45,212 nucleotides of DNA from DATGEP01 sp035310125 (GTDB lineage: Bacteria > Chloroflexota > Ktedonobacteria > Ktedonobacterales > JADMIN01), in NCBI GenBank assembly GCA_035310125.1, contig DATGEP010000271.1, positions 1 to 45,212 on the forward strand, given 5' to 3'. The notes beneath the pieces are model-generated. The model made no database searches. It had not been told where the DNA came from and was given only the letters and a program-made list of their open reading frames with translations. Below, in pieces: positions 35,543-44,910 of this stretch. Within the stretch, counting starts at the first letter, position 1; each line of letters opens with the position of its first letter. Position numbers and translations under genes: made by a program.

Positions 35543-36694
35543 TTACCTGTTCTGAGCGTCCACAAGGCCGCGAATCAGCTCGAAGACTCGCCGCGTATTG
35601 CGGGTAGCATCGAAACGCTTTTCCACGATGGCTCGCCCGTGCCGTCCCATTGCACGTGCGCGATCAGGGTTGGTAAGCAGAAGCTCGATGGCCTGAAGGA
35701 GCGCCGCCCCGTCTCCTACCGGTATCAGCTGGCCAGACTCGCCGTGCTGCACGATCTCTGGAATGCCGCCAACGGGGCATGTGATGACAGGCAGACCCGA
35801 CGCCATCGCCTCGATAGCAGCGAGCGAGAAACAGTCCGCCCGCGTTGGTAGCACGAGCGCATCGCACGTTTCATAGAGGCGGTGCAGCCGCGAATCGTTC
35901 GGGCCGATATCCGCATACACCGACACGCCAGGCTCGTTGAGATCGAGCGGCGCCCCCTTCGTCACCAGATGCAGCTCGCAGCGCCCTCGCAGGTGCTCTC
36001 TGAAGACATCCAGGAGTAGAGGGCCGCCCTTCCGCTGCCAGTCCCCACCCACGAAGAGCAGGCGCGGGCAGCCAGACGGTGGCGTACTCATCGGATCTCG
36101 CACGCGCCACGCGGAAAGCTCCACACCGGGAGGTATGATCTCGATGCGCTCATCCGGCACACGAAACTCCGCCTGAATCGCAGTAGCCGCCCACCGCGAC
36201 CAGGGAAGCACCATCGCGGCGTGCGCAAAACAGTAGCCGATGAGTCTGTCACGCACAATATGCTTGCCACGCTGCCAGCGAGAGGTCTCGCTGAGACCAT
36301 ACTCCGCGATGCTTTCGACCTGAGCGGTAGTAGCATCAGAGGATATGAGGTACGGGATACTGGAGACGCGGGCGCGCGTGGCTGCGAACGGAAAGAGCGC
36401 CGTATCCGCTTGCGTCCAAACGGCATCCATTGGGTGCGCGGCATAGAGCGGCGATACACAGGCGAGCGAGCGAAGCGTGCCGCGCGTGCGCCCTCCAAGC
36501 AGTGGCAGGCGCTCGATTAGGCCACCCGGCTTGTAAGGGTTGACTTCGACATAGTGCATCGCCACATCGTCCATGCTCCTCGCAACCGCGCGCACGTTCT
36601 CGTATTGTGTCCGCACACCCGCGACGACCCATGCGCAGAAATAGACGTGCAGGGTTCCTGACTGCGTGAGCGTAGATGCAGCTATTTGTGACAC
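35543..36694 (-). CDS. GT4-family glycosyltransferase
   Basis: A 383-residue retaining GT-B glycosyltransferase. The C-terminal nucleotide-sugar domain shows LLFVGGDWQRKGGPLLLDVF, LVLPTRADCFSLAAIEAMASGLPVIT (EX7E element with Asp in place of the first Glu) and GGIPEIVQHGESGQLIPVGD. The N-terminal domain is less conserved. Last gene of the leftward glycan operon: GTG start seven bases after the preceding glycosyltransferase, with AAGGAG about ten bases upstream. Donor and acceptor sugars cannot be read from sequence. Confidence 0.88.
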   Translation of the reverse strand: MSQIAASTLTQSGTLHVYFCAWVVAGVRTQYENVRAVARSMDDVAMHYVEVNPYKPGGLIERLPLLGGRTRGTLRSLACVSPLYAAHPMDAVWTQADTALFPFAATRARVSSIPYLISSDATTAQVESIAEYGLSETSRWQRGKHIVRDRLIGYCFAHAAMVLPWSRWAATAIQAEFRVPDERIEIIPPGVELSAWRVRDPMSTPPSGCPRLLFVGGDWQRKGGPLLLDVFREHLRGRCELHLVTKGAPLDLNEPGVSVYADIGPNDSRLHRLYETCDALVLPTRADCFSLAAIEAMASGLPVITCPVGGIPEIVQHGESGQLIPVGDGAALLQAIELLLTNPDRARAMGRHGRAIVEKRFDATRNTRRVFELIRGLVDAQNR

Positions 36695-36700
36695 TCAGCC

Positions 36701-37942
36701 CTATCTCCTTGATCGGCCGGCGCGAATCAGCTCAGCCTGGTAGACCCCAAGCAGCTGATCCGCCATATTCTGGGCAGAGAATGACGCATCAATGCGCTGG
36801 CGGGCTTGCTCACCGAGGCGCCGTTCGAGCTGCGGATTCCGGAGGATATGGAGAATTGCCTGGGCGAGCGCCTTCGAATCGCGCGGCGGCGACCAGAGGC
36901 CCGTCTCATTATCCACCACCGGCTCACCGTCCCCGCCGAAGGTAATGATAACAGCACGACGCATTGCCATTGCTTCAAGCAGGCCAATAGAGGCCGACCC
37001 GAATGGCACAGGCAGCACGAAGGCGTTTAGCAGACTAAGATAAGGGCGCGGATCGCTTTGATATCCCGCGAAGACAATTGAGTGACGGACACCCAACGCG
37101 CTAGCCTGCTGCTCCAATGACTCGCGGAGCGGCCCATCACCTACCAGAAGTAGCCGGCAATCGGGAAACTCGGCTAACACGTCAGGCAGCGCATCGAAGA
37201 GGTAGGGCAGTCCCTTTTCCTCAACCAGGCGCACCACCGTACCGATCACTGGAGCCTGTTCTGGAATATCGAGCGATGCCCGTAGGGCCGCCTGCTCAGA
37301 GGCCGGGGTCGGCTCGTAGGGGATGGTGTCAATGCCATTGTTGACTACAGTCGTTTTAGCAGGTGGCGTATAGAGGTATGCTTCCCGTGATTGCCGGTTC
37401 TTGAGTGAGACACACACGATGTGGTCGAGCGCCCGGCTAACCAGATCGCGACGCAGGCGCTGCGGCGGCGGTAGCGGACGTTCGGGCGCAAGATGCTCGG
37501 TGCAGATGACCACCTTTACTCCCGCCAGCCGGGCGGCCAGCAGCGCCCACACGCCGCCGTCATAGGTAGTGAGGTGCATATGCATGACCTGAATACGCCA
37601 GGAACGCAGCTGACGATAGAGACGAAATGTGTCGCGCGCGAGCAATCGGTAGCCATAGCGACGATCTGGCGTGCAGCGCATAGAATGATCCGCAACTGTT
37701 GCGAGCTTTGCCGCCCACGGCTCAATCGCATCCCAGCGCGGACAGATAGTGAACACCTCTGCCCGCGTCCGGTCGAGTTCGCGGGCGATCATCTCGACAT
37801 GCTTCTCCATTCCCCCAATCGCGACGCTATTCGTAAGCAGCAGCACCCGTATGCGCTCATGCGCATCCACTCCCACATTCGGTGCATCGGCATCGTGGGC
37901 CTGTTCCTGCACTGTTGACATCCCCGCGTCGTGAATGCGCAT
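36701..37942 (-). CDS. GT4-family glycosyltransferase
   Basis: A 413-residue GT-B glycosyltransferase. The acceptor-side domain begins after 28 residues at RVLLLTNSVAIGGMEKHVEM, the classical glycine-rich GGMEKH motif. The donor domain has GTVVRLVEEKGLPYLFDAL, LLLVGDGPLRESLE and LPVPFGSASIGLLEAMAMRR, in which the first Glu of EX7E is replaced. AAGGGG lies five bases before the ATG. A TACAAT -10 candidate lies in the 94-base gap upstream, so it and the following GT4 may have an extra promoter inside the operon. Confidence 0.9.
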   Translation of the reverse strand: MRIHDAGMSTVQEQAHDADAPNVGVDAHERIRVLLLTNSVAIGGMEKHVEMIARELDRTRAEVFTICPRWDAIEPWAAKLATVADHSMRCTPDRRYGYRLLARDTFRLYRQLRSWRIQVMHMHLTTYDGGVWALLAARLAGVKVVICTEHLAPERPLPPPQRLRRDLVSRALDHIVCVSLKNRQSREAYLYTPPAKTTVVNNGIDTIPYEPTPASEQAALRASLDIPEQAPVIGTVVRLVEEKGLPYLFDALPDVLAEFPDCRLLLVGDGPLRESLEQQASALGVRHSIVFAGYQSDPRPYLSLLNAFVLPVPFGSASIGLLEAMAMRRAVIITFGGDGEPVVDNETGLWSPPRDSKALAQAILHILRNPQLERRLGEQARQRIDASFSAQNMADQLLGVYQAELIRAGRSRR

Positions 37943-37993
37943 CGCTGCCCCTTATCAGACCAAACGCAAAGCGAGTACGACTGCCCGATAGTA

Positions 37994-38022
37994 ATTGTAT
38001 GGCTGTGGCGAGCCTGATTGAA
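37994..38022 (-). promoter_or_regulatory. possible internal promoter in the glycan operon
   Basis: Leftward: weak -35 TTCAAT (38022-38017), 17-base spacer, TACAAT (37999-37994). It would transcribe the two GT4 genes from a start near 37987. Confidence 0.3.
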
Positions 38023-38036
38023 GAGATGCACTCTCC

Positions 38037-39473
38037 TTATATATCTCTCGCATCTTGCCTGCCAGATGACGTGACTACAGCCGTCGCTCGCGACCTTGGG
38101 TCATGCTGCGCAATACCTCGATAGAGCACGGCCAGGCTGCCGCCCCATGCGCGAACAACCCGTACTGGAGATTGCCCTGTGACCAGCCGCAACGTATAAA
38201 GGTGAAGCACAAAATACGCTACAAGCACCCATAGATACGGCGCACCCAACAGGATGTAGAGCGCCGAGAGCGGGGACGATGTGTACATCCTCGGCCAGAA
38301 GAAATACTCGATGCGCTGTAGCGGCAAGCAGATGACCACCGTAAACACGAACAGCGCGATCGCCACCCGGCGATAGGCGCCGGAGCGCCACTTGACCTGG
38401 CTCAACAAAATAGACACGCCCACCATCGAGAACACCAGCAGGGTGAGGTAGATGTACTCGGTGAGCGGGCTGATGAGCAGCATCGCCGAGACAACCAGCC
38501 CTAACTCCAGCATTGATAGCGTATCGCGCCGCAATGGCTTGGACGAAACCATCGCCAGCGTCAAAAGTCCGACCACTGCGACGATGGCGAGCCAGCCGAG
38601 CGTGACCAGCAGCGGCGCGACGAAGAATGGATGCGCGGACGGATTAACGGTGAAGAGCCTGGCTAACACGCCTTTGGGCGCCATGTTATCTATAAAAGGC
38701 ACATAGACATTTGACCAGAACTGCCAGACTGTAAACTGGTCAGCGAGTGCCTGTCCGCCGAGCCAGAGGAATGGGGCGAGGAGCATCACCGGGAACGCAA
38801 CGATAGCGGCGCCCGCGAACTTCAGCTCGCGCTTCCAGAGGAGGATCACGACCACGAGCAGCAGCTGTGGCTTCGTCACACAGGCCACGGCAAGCAGAAC
38901 GCCGCCCAGAATCGGGTGTCCTTCCTGCCGCGCCCAGATGGCCGCGCAGAGCATGAACAGCAGAAAGATATCCGCCTGGCCCCACGTCAGCTCAAAGCGC
39001 ACAGGCGGCAGCAAGGCCGCGATGGTCGTCAGGACGAGCGTGCTGACCAGGGTGAAGCGTATCCCGGTAGAGCGTTGCACTGCGTAGATCGCACCGAAAA
39101 GAAACGCCGTATTGCAGAGTCCCCAGAGCACGAAGGCTGCGGAGAACGGTAGCACGGTAAATGGGACAAGCAGCAGCGCAAAGAATGGCGCATACACGAA
39201 GTACGAGGCGACGAAACGTTGGGGGGCTTGGTATCCATGAATCCAACCGGCGACCGGCGCCAGCGGATTCGCACCGTGGCGCACATCGAGCGCGGCCTGA
39301 TAATAACTATAGAAATCGGAGTGCCGGAGGAAATAATCCGTGATATGCAGCGCTCTATAGAGCACCACCGCGAGCACGGCCAGGCAGACGCAGCATGCCA
39401 GCAGCCGCCACATGCGCGGACTCAATCGCTCGCTCCACGTGCGCATTTTCGCTGCTTGTGTCAGCATGTTCAT
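38037..39473 (-). CDS. GT87-like (DUF2029) membrane glycosyltransferase
   Basis: A 478-residue polytopic protein with about ten to eleven membrane helices. The first outer loop carries HSDFYSYYQAALDVRHGANPL, matching the DxxxYY...A..G.NP block of the GT87/DUF2029 family with its catalytic-type Asp; a later loop contains LTWGQADIFLLF (GQ-N/A-D motif) and KPQLLLV, also family hallmarks. Members such as PimE use polyprenyl-phosphate sugars on the outer membrane face. It therefore probably adds mannose-like residues to the exported glycan (inference). GGAAGGGGAG is six bases before the ATG. Confidence 0.88.
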   Translation of the reverse strand: MNMLTQAAKMRTWSERLSPRMWRLLACCVCLAVLAVVLYRALHITDYFLRHSDFYSYYQAALDVRHGANPLAPVAGWIHGYQAPQRFVASYFVYAPFFALLLVPFTVLPFSAAFVLWGLCNTAFLFGAIYAVQRSTGIRFTLVSTLVLTTIAALLPPVRFELTWGQADIFLLFMLCAAIWARQEGHPILGGVLLAVACVTKPQLLLVVVILLWKRELKFAGAAIVAFPVMLLAPFLWLGGQALADQFTVWQFWSNVYVPFIDNMAPKGVLARLFTVNPSAHPFFVAPLLVTLGWLAIVAVVGLLTLAMVSSKPLRRDTLSMLELGLVVSAMLLISPLTEYIYLTLLVFSMVGVSILLSQVKWRSGAYRRVAIALFVFTVVICLPLQRIEYFFWPRMYTSSPLSALYILLGAPYLWVLVAYFVLHLYTLRLVTGQSPVRVVRAWGGSLAVLYRGIAQHDPRSRATAVVTSSGRQDARDI

Positions 39474-39536
39474 GAGTTCTCCCCTTCCGCCACCATCGCC
39501 GGTGTAGGTTCATACATACCGCGATCCCGTCTCCAA

Positions 39537-40463
39537 TTAGCCGCGCTGGCGTCGCCCCTTGAAGTCGCGCACGACCTGACCGGCTCGCGACACGAGCAGG
39601 TTGTAGCGGCACGTATCGTAGAGTGTCACGCCCACAATGCGAGCGGCGCTATTCTCATCAATCTTGCGATACATATGAAAGAACTCGAGCTTCGGCAGCC
39701 GCGCGAAGCCAACCGCTCGCGCCGGGCGCAAGATTGGGTACGCGAAGCGATACAAGTGCCACTGAGTCTCACGCGAAGGCCGTGGGCGCGAGTCCACGTT
39801 GAAGACCAGGTAACCTCCCACCTTGAGGGCATTGTGAAGCTGCTCCAGCGTCTCGCGCGGATTTGGCACGTGCGCCATCACATCACAAGCGGTAATCAGA
39901 TCAAATGTGTCGGATGGCAGCGTCTCGTTACTGGTGTCATAGTACGTCGCTTCAATTCCACGCCGGGACAGCCGCCAGCGCGCGAAGCCCTGCAAGGTGC
40001 TGGAGATGTCCGCCTGGGAAATGCGCCAGCCAAGCTGGTGAAAGAAGAGGCTGGTGCCACCTGGGCCAGCGCCAAAATCTAGATGATGGCCGGGCTGTAC
40101 ACCCATTTGGCTCAATCGCTCGACAATCATAACGCTCTCAGCGGGCATCTCCTCATAATACTGCTGCGCCTGATACCAGGTAGTATCGAAGATCCAGCTC
40201 TTCTGCGTCCGGTAGAAATCCAGCAGCCCCTCCGGCGTATCGCGTGACGCGGCTTCCCACTCGGCAACGGAGTCTTCTTCCCAGTGAACGCAGCGATCGC
40301 GGGCCTGTTCCGGGGTGATGTTAAAGTAGAGCGCCAGCTCATGCACGGCGGACTGGCGCGGATCAGTGTAGCCATCCACAACAAGACTCGCGCGCCAGAT
40401 TTCCAGCAGATCACCGCGGCTCACGCTCGTAGAAGTGACCTCCCTGCGTACGCTTGCGGTCAT
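39537..40463 (-). CDS. SAM-dependent methyltransferase
   Basis: A 308-residue methyltransferase of the Methyltransf_23/25 class. Motif I is HLDFGAGPGGTSLFFHQLG (about residues 128-146) with Ala for the usual Cys, followed by FDLITACDVMAHVPNPRETL and LKVGGYLVFNVDSRPRPSRE. An N-terminal domain of about 110 residues (with YFNITPEQARDRCVHWEEDS) is outside the core and is shared by methyltransferases of capsule loci as far as I recall. A GAGGGGGG ribosome site precedes the ATG. Lies between the sulfotransferase and GT87 genes on the same strand. Confidence 0.86.
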   Translation of the reverse strand: MTASVRREVTSTSVSRGDLLEIWRASLVVDGYTDPRQSAVHELALYFNITPEQARDRCVHWEEDSVAEWEAASRDTPEGLLDFYRTQKSWIFDTTWYQAQQYYEEMPAESVMIVERLSQMGVQPGHHLDFGAGPGGTSLFFHQLGWRISQADISSTLQGFARWRLSRRGIEATYYDTSNETLPSDTFDLITACDVMAHVPNPRETLEQLHNALKVGGYLVFNVDSRPRPSRETQWHLYRFAYPILRPARAVGFARLPKLEFFHMYRKIDENSAARIVGVTLYDTCRYNLLVSRAGQVVRDFKGRRQRG

Positions 40464-40535
40464 ACCACACCCCCCTCAAACTCCTGCCGCCACCAAAGGC
40501 GCAGGTCACGTAGCCGGTTTCGATACGCTGAGGCG

Positions 40536-41540
40536 TCACGGTACGGTGTATCCGAGCCGCTCCGCTGTAGGACCGAGAATGCGACGATATGTTGCCAGGT
40601 CCGCGCTATTACGTCGTTCCCGCTCCGCCGCGAGCCGGCGCGCATCCGGTTGAGACTCCAGCATCCGCGCGTCATATGAAATGCCGATAGCAGCGCAGAC
40701 CTCAGGCAGCACCCTCTCCGGTTGAGATACCAGCTCTTCGAAGTGTATCTCGATGTAGGACGATACAGGCAGCGAGTCTCGCTGCGTGAACCAGCGATCA
40801 TAGACCGATCGTAATGTCGCGCAGATGGTGACAAAATCGTCTGGCATCCAATCTTGCGCCTGGTGTGCCAGCGCGACATCCAGCGGGTCACGGATGGTAT
40901 TGATGTGCAGTCCATCTGGGCAGAGGTCAATCAGGAATCGGGCGAACAGCTGATTCGTTGAGGTCTGTTCACACCATACGCGTTTGCCCTCTTCTCGCGC
41001 CTTCGCGCCAAACAGATCTTCCAGCAGCGCATAACCGGCGGCCAGTGCGTCGTGTCGCGACTGGCGATCAGCGCGATACAGGTAAGAGCGCTCGCGTGCC
41101 AACCTCGCCGGCAATCGCAAACGCTTCAGCTTGTAGGGCGTGTGAAGGCCGCCTACACGCACGGCGGACTGAATAGTCAAACCGTCGGCGTTGTACCGTG
41201 AGGCGCCGATGCGTGCGAAGAATTTGTCTATGGCGGCATGGTAGCGTTTACGGCCAAAGAATGACGCCAGGTCGAAACGATTATATGGGTAACTGCGCGG
41301 TGAGCAGAGGTGGTGATGCATCAACCGGTCGAACTCATACAGGATGCTGTCCAACCGGAAGTAACAATACTCGTCCGAGATACCGCGCACAACATCCATA
41401 AGCCCATGAGGACCGACGACGAAGCACGTTTCCAATCCACACGCCAGCACATCGGGGTGCAGCCACAGAAACCGGTTCAGCGTGGTTGTACCGGATTGCG
41501 ACGACCCGCCAATGAAAACTTGCCGTCGGGGCTGCGTCAT
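40536..41540 (-). CDS. PAPS-dependent sulfotransferase
   Basis: A 334-residue cytosolic sulfotransferase. The 5'-phosphosulfate loop is GGSSQSGTTTLNRFLWLHP (about residues 11-29), and the 3'-phosphate-binding element is HINTIRDPLDVALAHQAQD, the expected RDPxD form. It would transfer sulfate from PAPS to a hydroxyl of a carbohydrate or lipid; location in a glycan operon favours a sugar acceptor. The start at 41540 overlaps the upstream methyltransferase's TGA (ATGA), which outweighs the TTG alternative at 41570. No PAPS synthesis genes are in the window. Confidence 0.88.
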   Translation of the reverse strand: MTQPRRQVFIGGSSQSGTTTLNRFLWLHPDVLACGLETCFVVGPHGLMDVVRGISDEYCYFRLDSILYEFDRLMHHHLCSPRSYPYNRFDLASFFGRKRYHAAIDKFFARIGASRYNADGLTIQSAVRVGGLHTPYKLKRLRLPARLARERSYLYRADRQSRHDALAAGYALLEDLFGAKAREEGKRVWCEQTSTNQLFARFLIDLCPDGLHINTIRDPLDVALAHQAQDWMPDDFVTICATLRSVYDRWFTQRDSLPVSSYIEIHFEELVSQPERVLPEVCAAIGISYDARMLESQPDARRLAAERERRNSADLATYRRILGPTAERLGYTVP

Positions 41541-42550
41541 GGATGGGATCTCCGGTGTTTCAGCGCCCAAAAACCTACGAAGGAAGCCACCACGAACACC
41601 ATTATCAACGCAAGCAGCGCCATGCCACCTCTGGCGCCGCCACGCCGCGCCGCCGGATGTGTCCGCTGCTGTTCCGCGGTATGCTTACGAGCGCGGATAA
41701 TATACGACTCCGAGAGCCAGAGCGTCAAAGGCATCGTCCACTGTGGCGCGCGAGACAGCAGATCGCCGAGCGCGTTAAAGCCGCTCAGTACACGTGGCGC
41801 AAGCGCTGGTGGAATCAGCGGCAGGTCGGAGCCTTCGTCCTCTGCGTTACGCAATATCGGTAGTCCGACAATCACTGGACGCATCGTAATGCCCTCGAAG
41901 CCAGCGGCACGGAGCATGCCCGCCAGCCGCCACGGCGAGATGCGCACATGATAATACGCCGCCTGGGGCGTCTCGCCAGCAGCATCCACGGTATCACCGG
42001 ATGGCGCCGTCCGCCGAGAAAAGCGACGGCGCATAGCGGCTATCACACGCCGTCCCCGCCATGCCGAGAAAGGCGTTTTGCTAACGATAACCAGCAAGCC
42101 GTCCTCCGACACAAGCCGCGCCAGCCGCGCCACGAGATCCTCTTTATCCCGCACGTATTCGATCGCTCGCAGCGACACCACTCGCTCATAGGCGCGTTCG
42201 GGCATGTAGCGCAGAATGTCGCTATGCACAAATGAAACGTTGTACGGTCGCACGAACTCGCGTGCCCGGTCAATCATCACCCGCGATATGTCGAGCGAGG
42301 TCAGCGAGCCGGCACGGCTCGCGATGACACGCGACCATGTACCCGGACCGCATCCCATCTCAAAGACATCCTCGGCACCACTGAGATCCAGCGATTCGAG
42401 GAGGCGGCGTCGCGTAATGTCGTAGACGAACGGCGAGCGGGCGGAACGGTCGAACCATTGCTCGGTGCTGTAGTTTCCCGATGTGGCGTCGAACATGCGC
42501 TCGTTGGCGGCGTGTGTCACGCGCACCTGCCCCTCTGACTGCGGACTCAT
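41537..42550 (-). CDS. SAM-dependent methyltransferase with C-terminal membrane helix
   Basis: A 337-residue class I methyltransferase. Motif I is VFEMGCGPGTWSRVIASR (about residues 54-71), followed by SLTSLDISRVMIDRAREFV, AYERVVSLRAIEYVRDKEDL and DGLLVIVSKTPFS. A lone hydrophobic helix at the very end (MALLALIMVFVVASFVGFW) is flanked by basic residues, likely anchoring it to the inner face of the membrane. AGGAG is eight bases before the ATG at 42550. The ATG overlaps the stop of the GT2 remnant, and the stop overlaps the sulfotransferase start, so translation is coupled at both ends. Confidence 0.87.
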   Translation of the reverse strand: MSPQSEGQVRVTHAANERMFDATSGNYSTEQWFDRSARSPFVYDITRRRLLESLDLSGAEDVFEMGCGPGTWSRVIASRAGSLTSLDISRVMIDRAREFVRPYNVSFVHSDILRYMPERAYERVVSLRAIEYVRDKEDLVARLARLVSEDGLLVIVSKTPFSAWRGRRVIAAMRRRFSRRTAPSGDTVDAAGETPQAAYYHVRISPWRLAGMLRAAGFEGITMRPVIVGLPILRNAEDEGSDLPLIPPALAPRVLSGFNALGDLLSRAPQWTMPLTLWLSESYIIRARKHTAEQQRTHPAARRGGARGGMALLALIMVFVVASFVGFWALKHRRSHP

Positions 42551-42969
42551 TGGCCTTCTCCTGCCTTGATATGTGCGGTTTCCTTTGCGATCATGCCGTC
42601 GCTCCCTTCCGCCATGTGTGGGCAAGTAGGACGGCGGCATGCGGCTGCGACGCGCACACCGCGTACGCGACGCAACGTTACGTCGAAACCACCGATCTCT
42701 CGTACGACACTCGCGCGCACGAGCAGCGTGCCGAGCTGCGGCCAGTACCTCATCAGCTGTTCGTGGATCCAGCCGGAGGTCAGCGGCCCCCCCTGTACCG
42801 GTTCGCCGTAGGGCACGCGGTCGGCTTTCGTCCACCAGAACTGCGCGTGAGCTGCGCCGTACTCGGGATGCTCGGCGAAGCTTCGGAGCTGCGGCGCGAT
42901 ATTGTTGGGTAGCCAGTACAGGAGCCACTTTAGCCCGTCCCAGCGCCCACAAGCGTTGCCGCCTCGACT
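42547..42969 (-). pseudogene. truncated GT2 glycosyltransferase remnant
   Basis: An open frame of about 140 codons without start codon carries the middle of a GT2 glycosyltransferase: WLPNNIAPQLRSFAEHPEYG (the segment normally following the DxD), then RYWPQLGTLLVRASVVREIG and GGFDVTLRR. The N-terminal nucleotide-binding half is missing, and the usual ED-x-x-L segment after GGFD is degenerate. An in-frame TGA at 42970-42972 closes the frame upstream, and its 5' part overlaps the end of the deacetylase gene in another frame. Its own stop forms ATGA with the methyltransferase start. I read it as a deletion relic in the operon. Confidence 0.65.
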
Positions 42970-43691
42970 TCATCGAGATACGCGCGAATGTTCAACAATT
43001 CCGGAATCGTGACCATCTCATAGTCGTGCTGGCGGAGCGCTTCGATCAGCAGCCGCAGCGCACGGGCGGTCTCTGGTTTGTCGTGTCGCTCGGCGTGGGT
43101 TTTGCCATCATGGAAGACGATGATGCTACCTGAACGCACGCGCGGCAGCGCCCATGCGCACATCTTGTCGCCCGGCGGACAGGGCACCGCGGAATCCGGC
43201 ATTTCCAGATCGAACTGAATGATGTGCAGGCCGCGACGCCGCAGCCGCATTGCCTCCCATGGCGTCAGCCACCCCCAGGGAGGGCGGTAGAGGGCGGGTG
43301 TCTTGCCGATGGCCGCTCGTAGCTCGCGCAAACAGCCATCAATGTGCGCACCGTCAGTGAGCGAGACCGCTCCGGTACGCCCATGGTCCATCGAATGCGC
43401 TCCGAGAACGTGTCCGGCGGCGTCGGCCCGGCGCAGAATCTCTGGATTTAGCGCGGCGTTGACGCCGATGCAGAAGAAGGTGCCCGGTGCGCCGTATTCG
43501 TTCAGCACGTCCAGCACCTGCTCGGTGCCGCCACGCACCGGACCGTCGTCGAAGGTGAGCGCCACGGCTTTGCGACTCCGGTTGCCGTGCCGGTACGCCA
43601 TACCCAGATCTCCCAGCGGCGACATGAGCACGCGGTTGCCGATGGGGTCGAGCATGGGCGAGAGCACCTGCTTGACGAGTGCGTTTACCAT
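42930..43691 (-). CDS. polysaccharide deacetylase (NodB domain)
   Basis: A 253-residue carbohydrate esterase family 4 protein that removes N- or O-acetyl groups from sugars. Motif 1 TFDDGP (Asp48-Asp49) and motif 2 HSMDH (His99, His103) supply the metal triad; motif 3 YRPPWGWLTPWE and the later IIVFHDG region with the catalytic His complete the active site. No signal peptide is evident, although the first 25 residues are only mildly hydrophobic, so location is uncertain. The final 10-15 residues overlap the 5' end of the GT2 remnant and may be altered by the same rearrangement. Start at 43691 is 40 bases after the DegT stop. Confidence 0.9.
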   Translation of the reverse strand: MVNALVKQVLSPMLDPIGNRVLMSPLGDLGMAYRHGNRSRKAVALTFDDGPVRGGTEQVLDVLNEYGAPGTFFCIGVNAALNPEILRRADAAGHVLGAHSMDHGRTGAVSLTDGAHIDGCLRELRAAIGKTPALYRPPWGWLTPWEAMRLRRRGLHIIQFDLEMPDSAVPCPPGDKMCAWALPRVRSGSIIVFHDGKTHAERHDKPETARALRLLIEALRQHDYEMVTIPELLNIRAYLDEVEAATLVGAGTG

Positions 43692-43731
43692 GCCGTAGAC
43701 CAGTCCCTTCCCCGATCATCTTCGTTGCGGT

Positions 43732-44910
43732 CTAGAGTGAGCGGCGCAGCGCCTCGATCACGCGGTCCTGCTCCTCCTCGGTCATGCTCGCGAAGAGCGG
43801 GAGAAGCAGCGTTTCGCGCGTGGCCGCCTCCGTCACAGGCAGCGCGACGCGCCCGAAGCGGCTGGCGTAGTATGGCTCCTCGTGGATCGCCATGATGCCG
43901 CGTCGCGTGGCGACTCCCAGCGCCAGCATGCGCTCCATCACGTCGTTGCGTGGCGCCACCCGCGCCGGGTCGAGCCGGATACAGTACGACTGATAGGTAT
44001 GCTCGGTATCGTCAGGCACGTAGGGGATGGAAACGCCGGGAATATCGGGCAGTATCGCGTTGTAGCGCTCCGCCAGCCGCCGGCGTCGTGCCAGGATGTC
44101 GTCGAGCTTCTTCATCTGTTCGATGCCGATGGCCGCCTGGATATCAGTCATACGATAGTTGAAGCCCAGCTCCTCGTACGCCTCGATAGTGACGGTGCCG
44201 GCATTGTGCCGCGCCAAATCGGAAATGGAGGCGCCGTGCGAGCGGAGCACGCGAGCACGATCCGCAACCGCGTCGTCGTTCGTCGCAATGGCCCCGCCTT
44301 CGCCCGTCGTAATGGACTTGCGCGGGTGAAAGCTGAAACACGTAAGTGAGCTGATGGCGCCAACGGGTCTGCCCTTGTAGGTCGCTCCCAGGGCTGGCGC
44401 CGCATCCTCAATCACATGCAGGCCGTGCCGGTTGGCAATCTCGTGAACGGCATCCAGATCGGCGGCGAGGCCAATCTGATCCACCGGCATGATGGCCCTG
44501 GTGCGTGGCGTGATGGCCGCCTCGATCTTCGCGGGATCTATGTTATACGTGCGCGGGTCAATATCCACAAAGACGGGTGTAGCGCCGACATAGAGCACCG
44601 AGTTCGCGGTAGCAATGAAGGTGAACGACGGGCAGATGACCTCATCGCCTGGTCCGATGCCGCGACATACGAGCGCCACATGCAGCGATGTCGTGCAGTT
44701 GCTCGTTACGATGGCATGCTCGACACCCAGCCGCGCGGCAATGCGCCGCTCGAGCTCCGCTACCATCGGCCCTTGCGCGATCCAGCCGGAGCGCACGGCG
44801 TGGGCCGCCGCTTGCGCCTCTTCCTCGCCGAGAAATGGTTTGGTGATTGGAATGAGCGGCGCTGGCACGCTCGTGGGTGCCGCTGTCTGTTCGGGCATCG
44901 TGGATGTCAC
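43732..44910 (-). CDS. DegT/DnrJ/EryC1/StrS-family PLP aminotransferase
   Basis: A 392-residue sugar aminotransferase that makes 4-amino or 3-amino nucleotide sugars from keto-sugar nucleotides. It shows SNCTTSLHVALVCRGIGPGD, CPSFTFIATANSVLYVGATP, VIEDAAPALGA with the PLP-binding Asp, and the lysine segment CFSFHPRKSITTGEGGAI that forms the Schiff base, then GFNYRMTDIQAAIGIEQ. All key residues are present. The GTG at 44910 overlaps the epimerase TGA (GTGA) and has GGAGG seven bases upstream, so it is preferred to the ATG at 44898. Its product is probably an amino sugar for the glycan made by this operon. Confidence 0.93.
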   Translation of the reverse strand: MTSTMPEQTAAPTSVPAPLIPITKPFLGEEEAQAAAHAVRSGWIAQGPMVAELERRIAARLGVEHAIVTSNCTTSLHVALVCRGIGPGDEVICPSFTFIATANSVLYVGATPVFVDIDPRTYNIDPAKIEAAITPRTRAIMPVDQIGLAADLDAVHEIANRHGLHVIEDAAPALGATYKGRPVGAISSLTCFSFHPRKSITTGEGGAIATNDDAVADRARVLRSHGASISDLARHNAGTVTIEAYEELGFNYRMTDIQAAIGIEQMKKLDDILARRRRLAERYNAILPDIPGVSIPYVPDDTEHTYQSYCIRLDPARVAPRNDVMERMLALGVATRRGIMAIHEEPYYASRFGRVALPVTEAATRETLLLPLFASMTEEEQDRVIEALRRSL

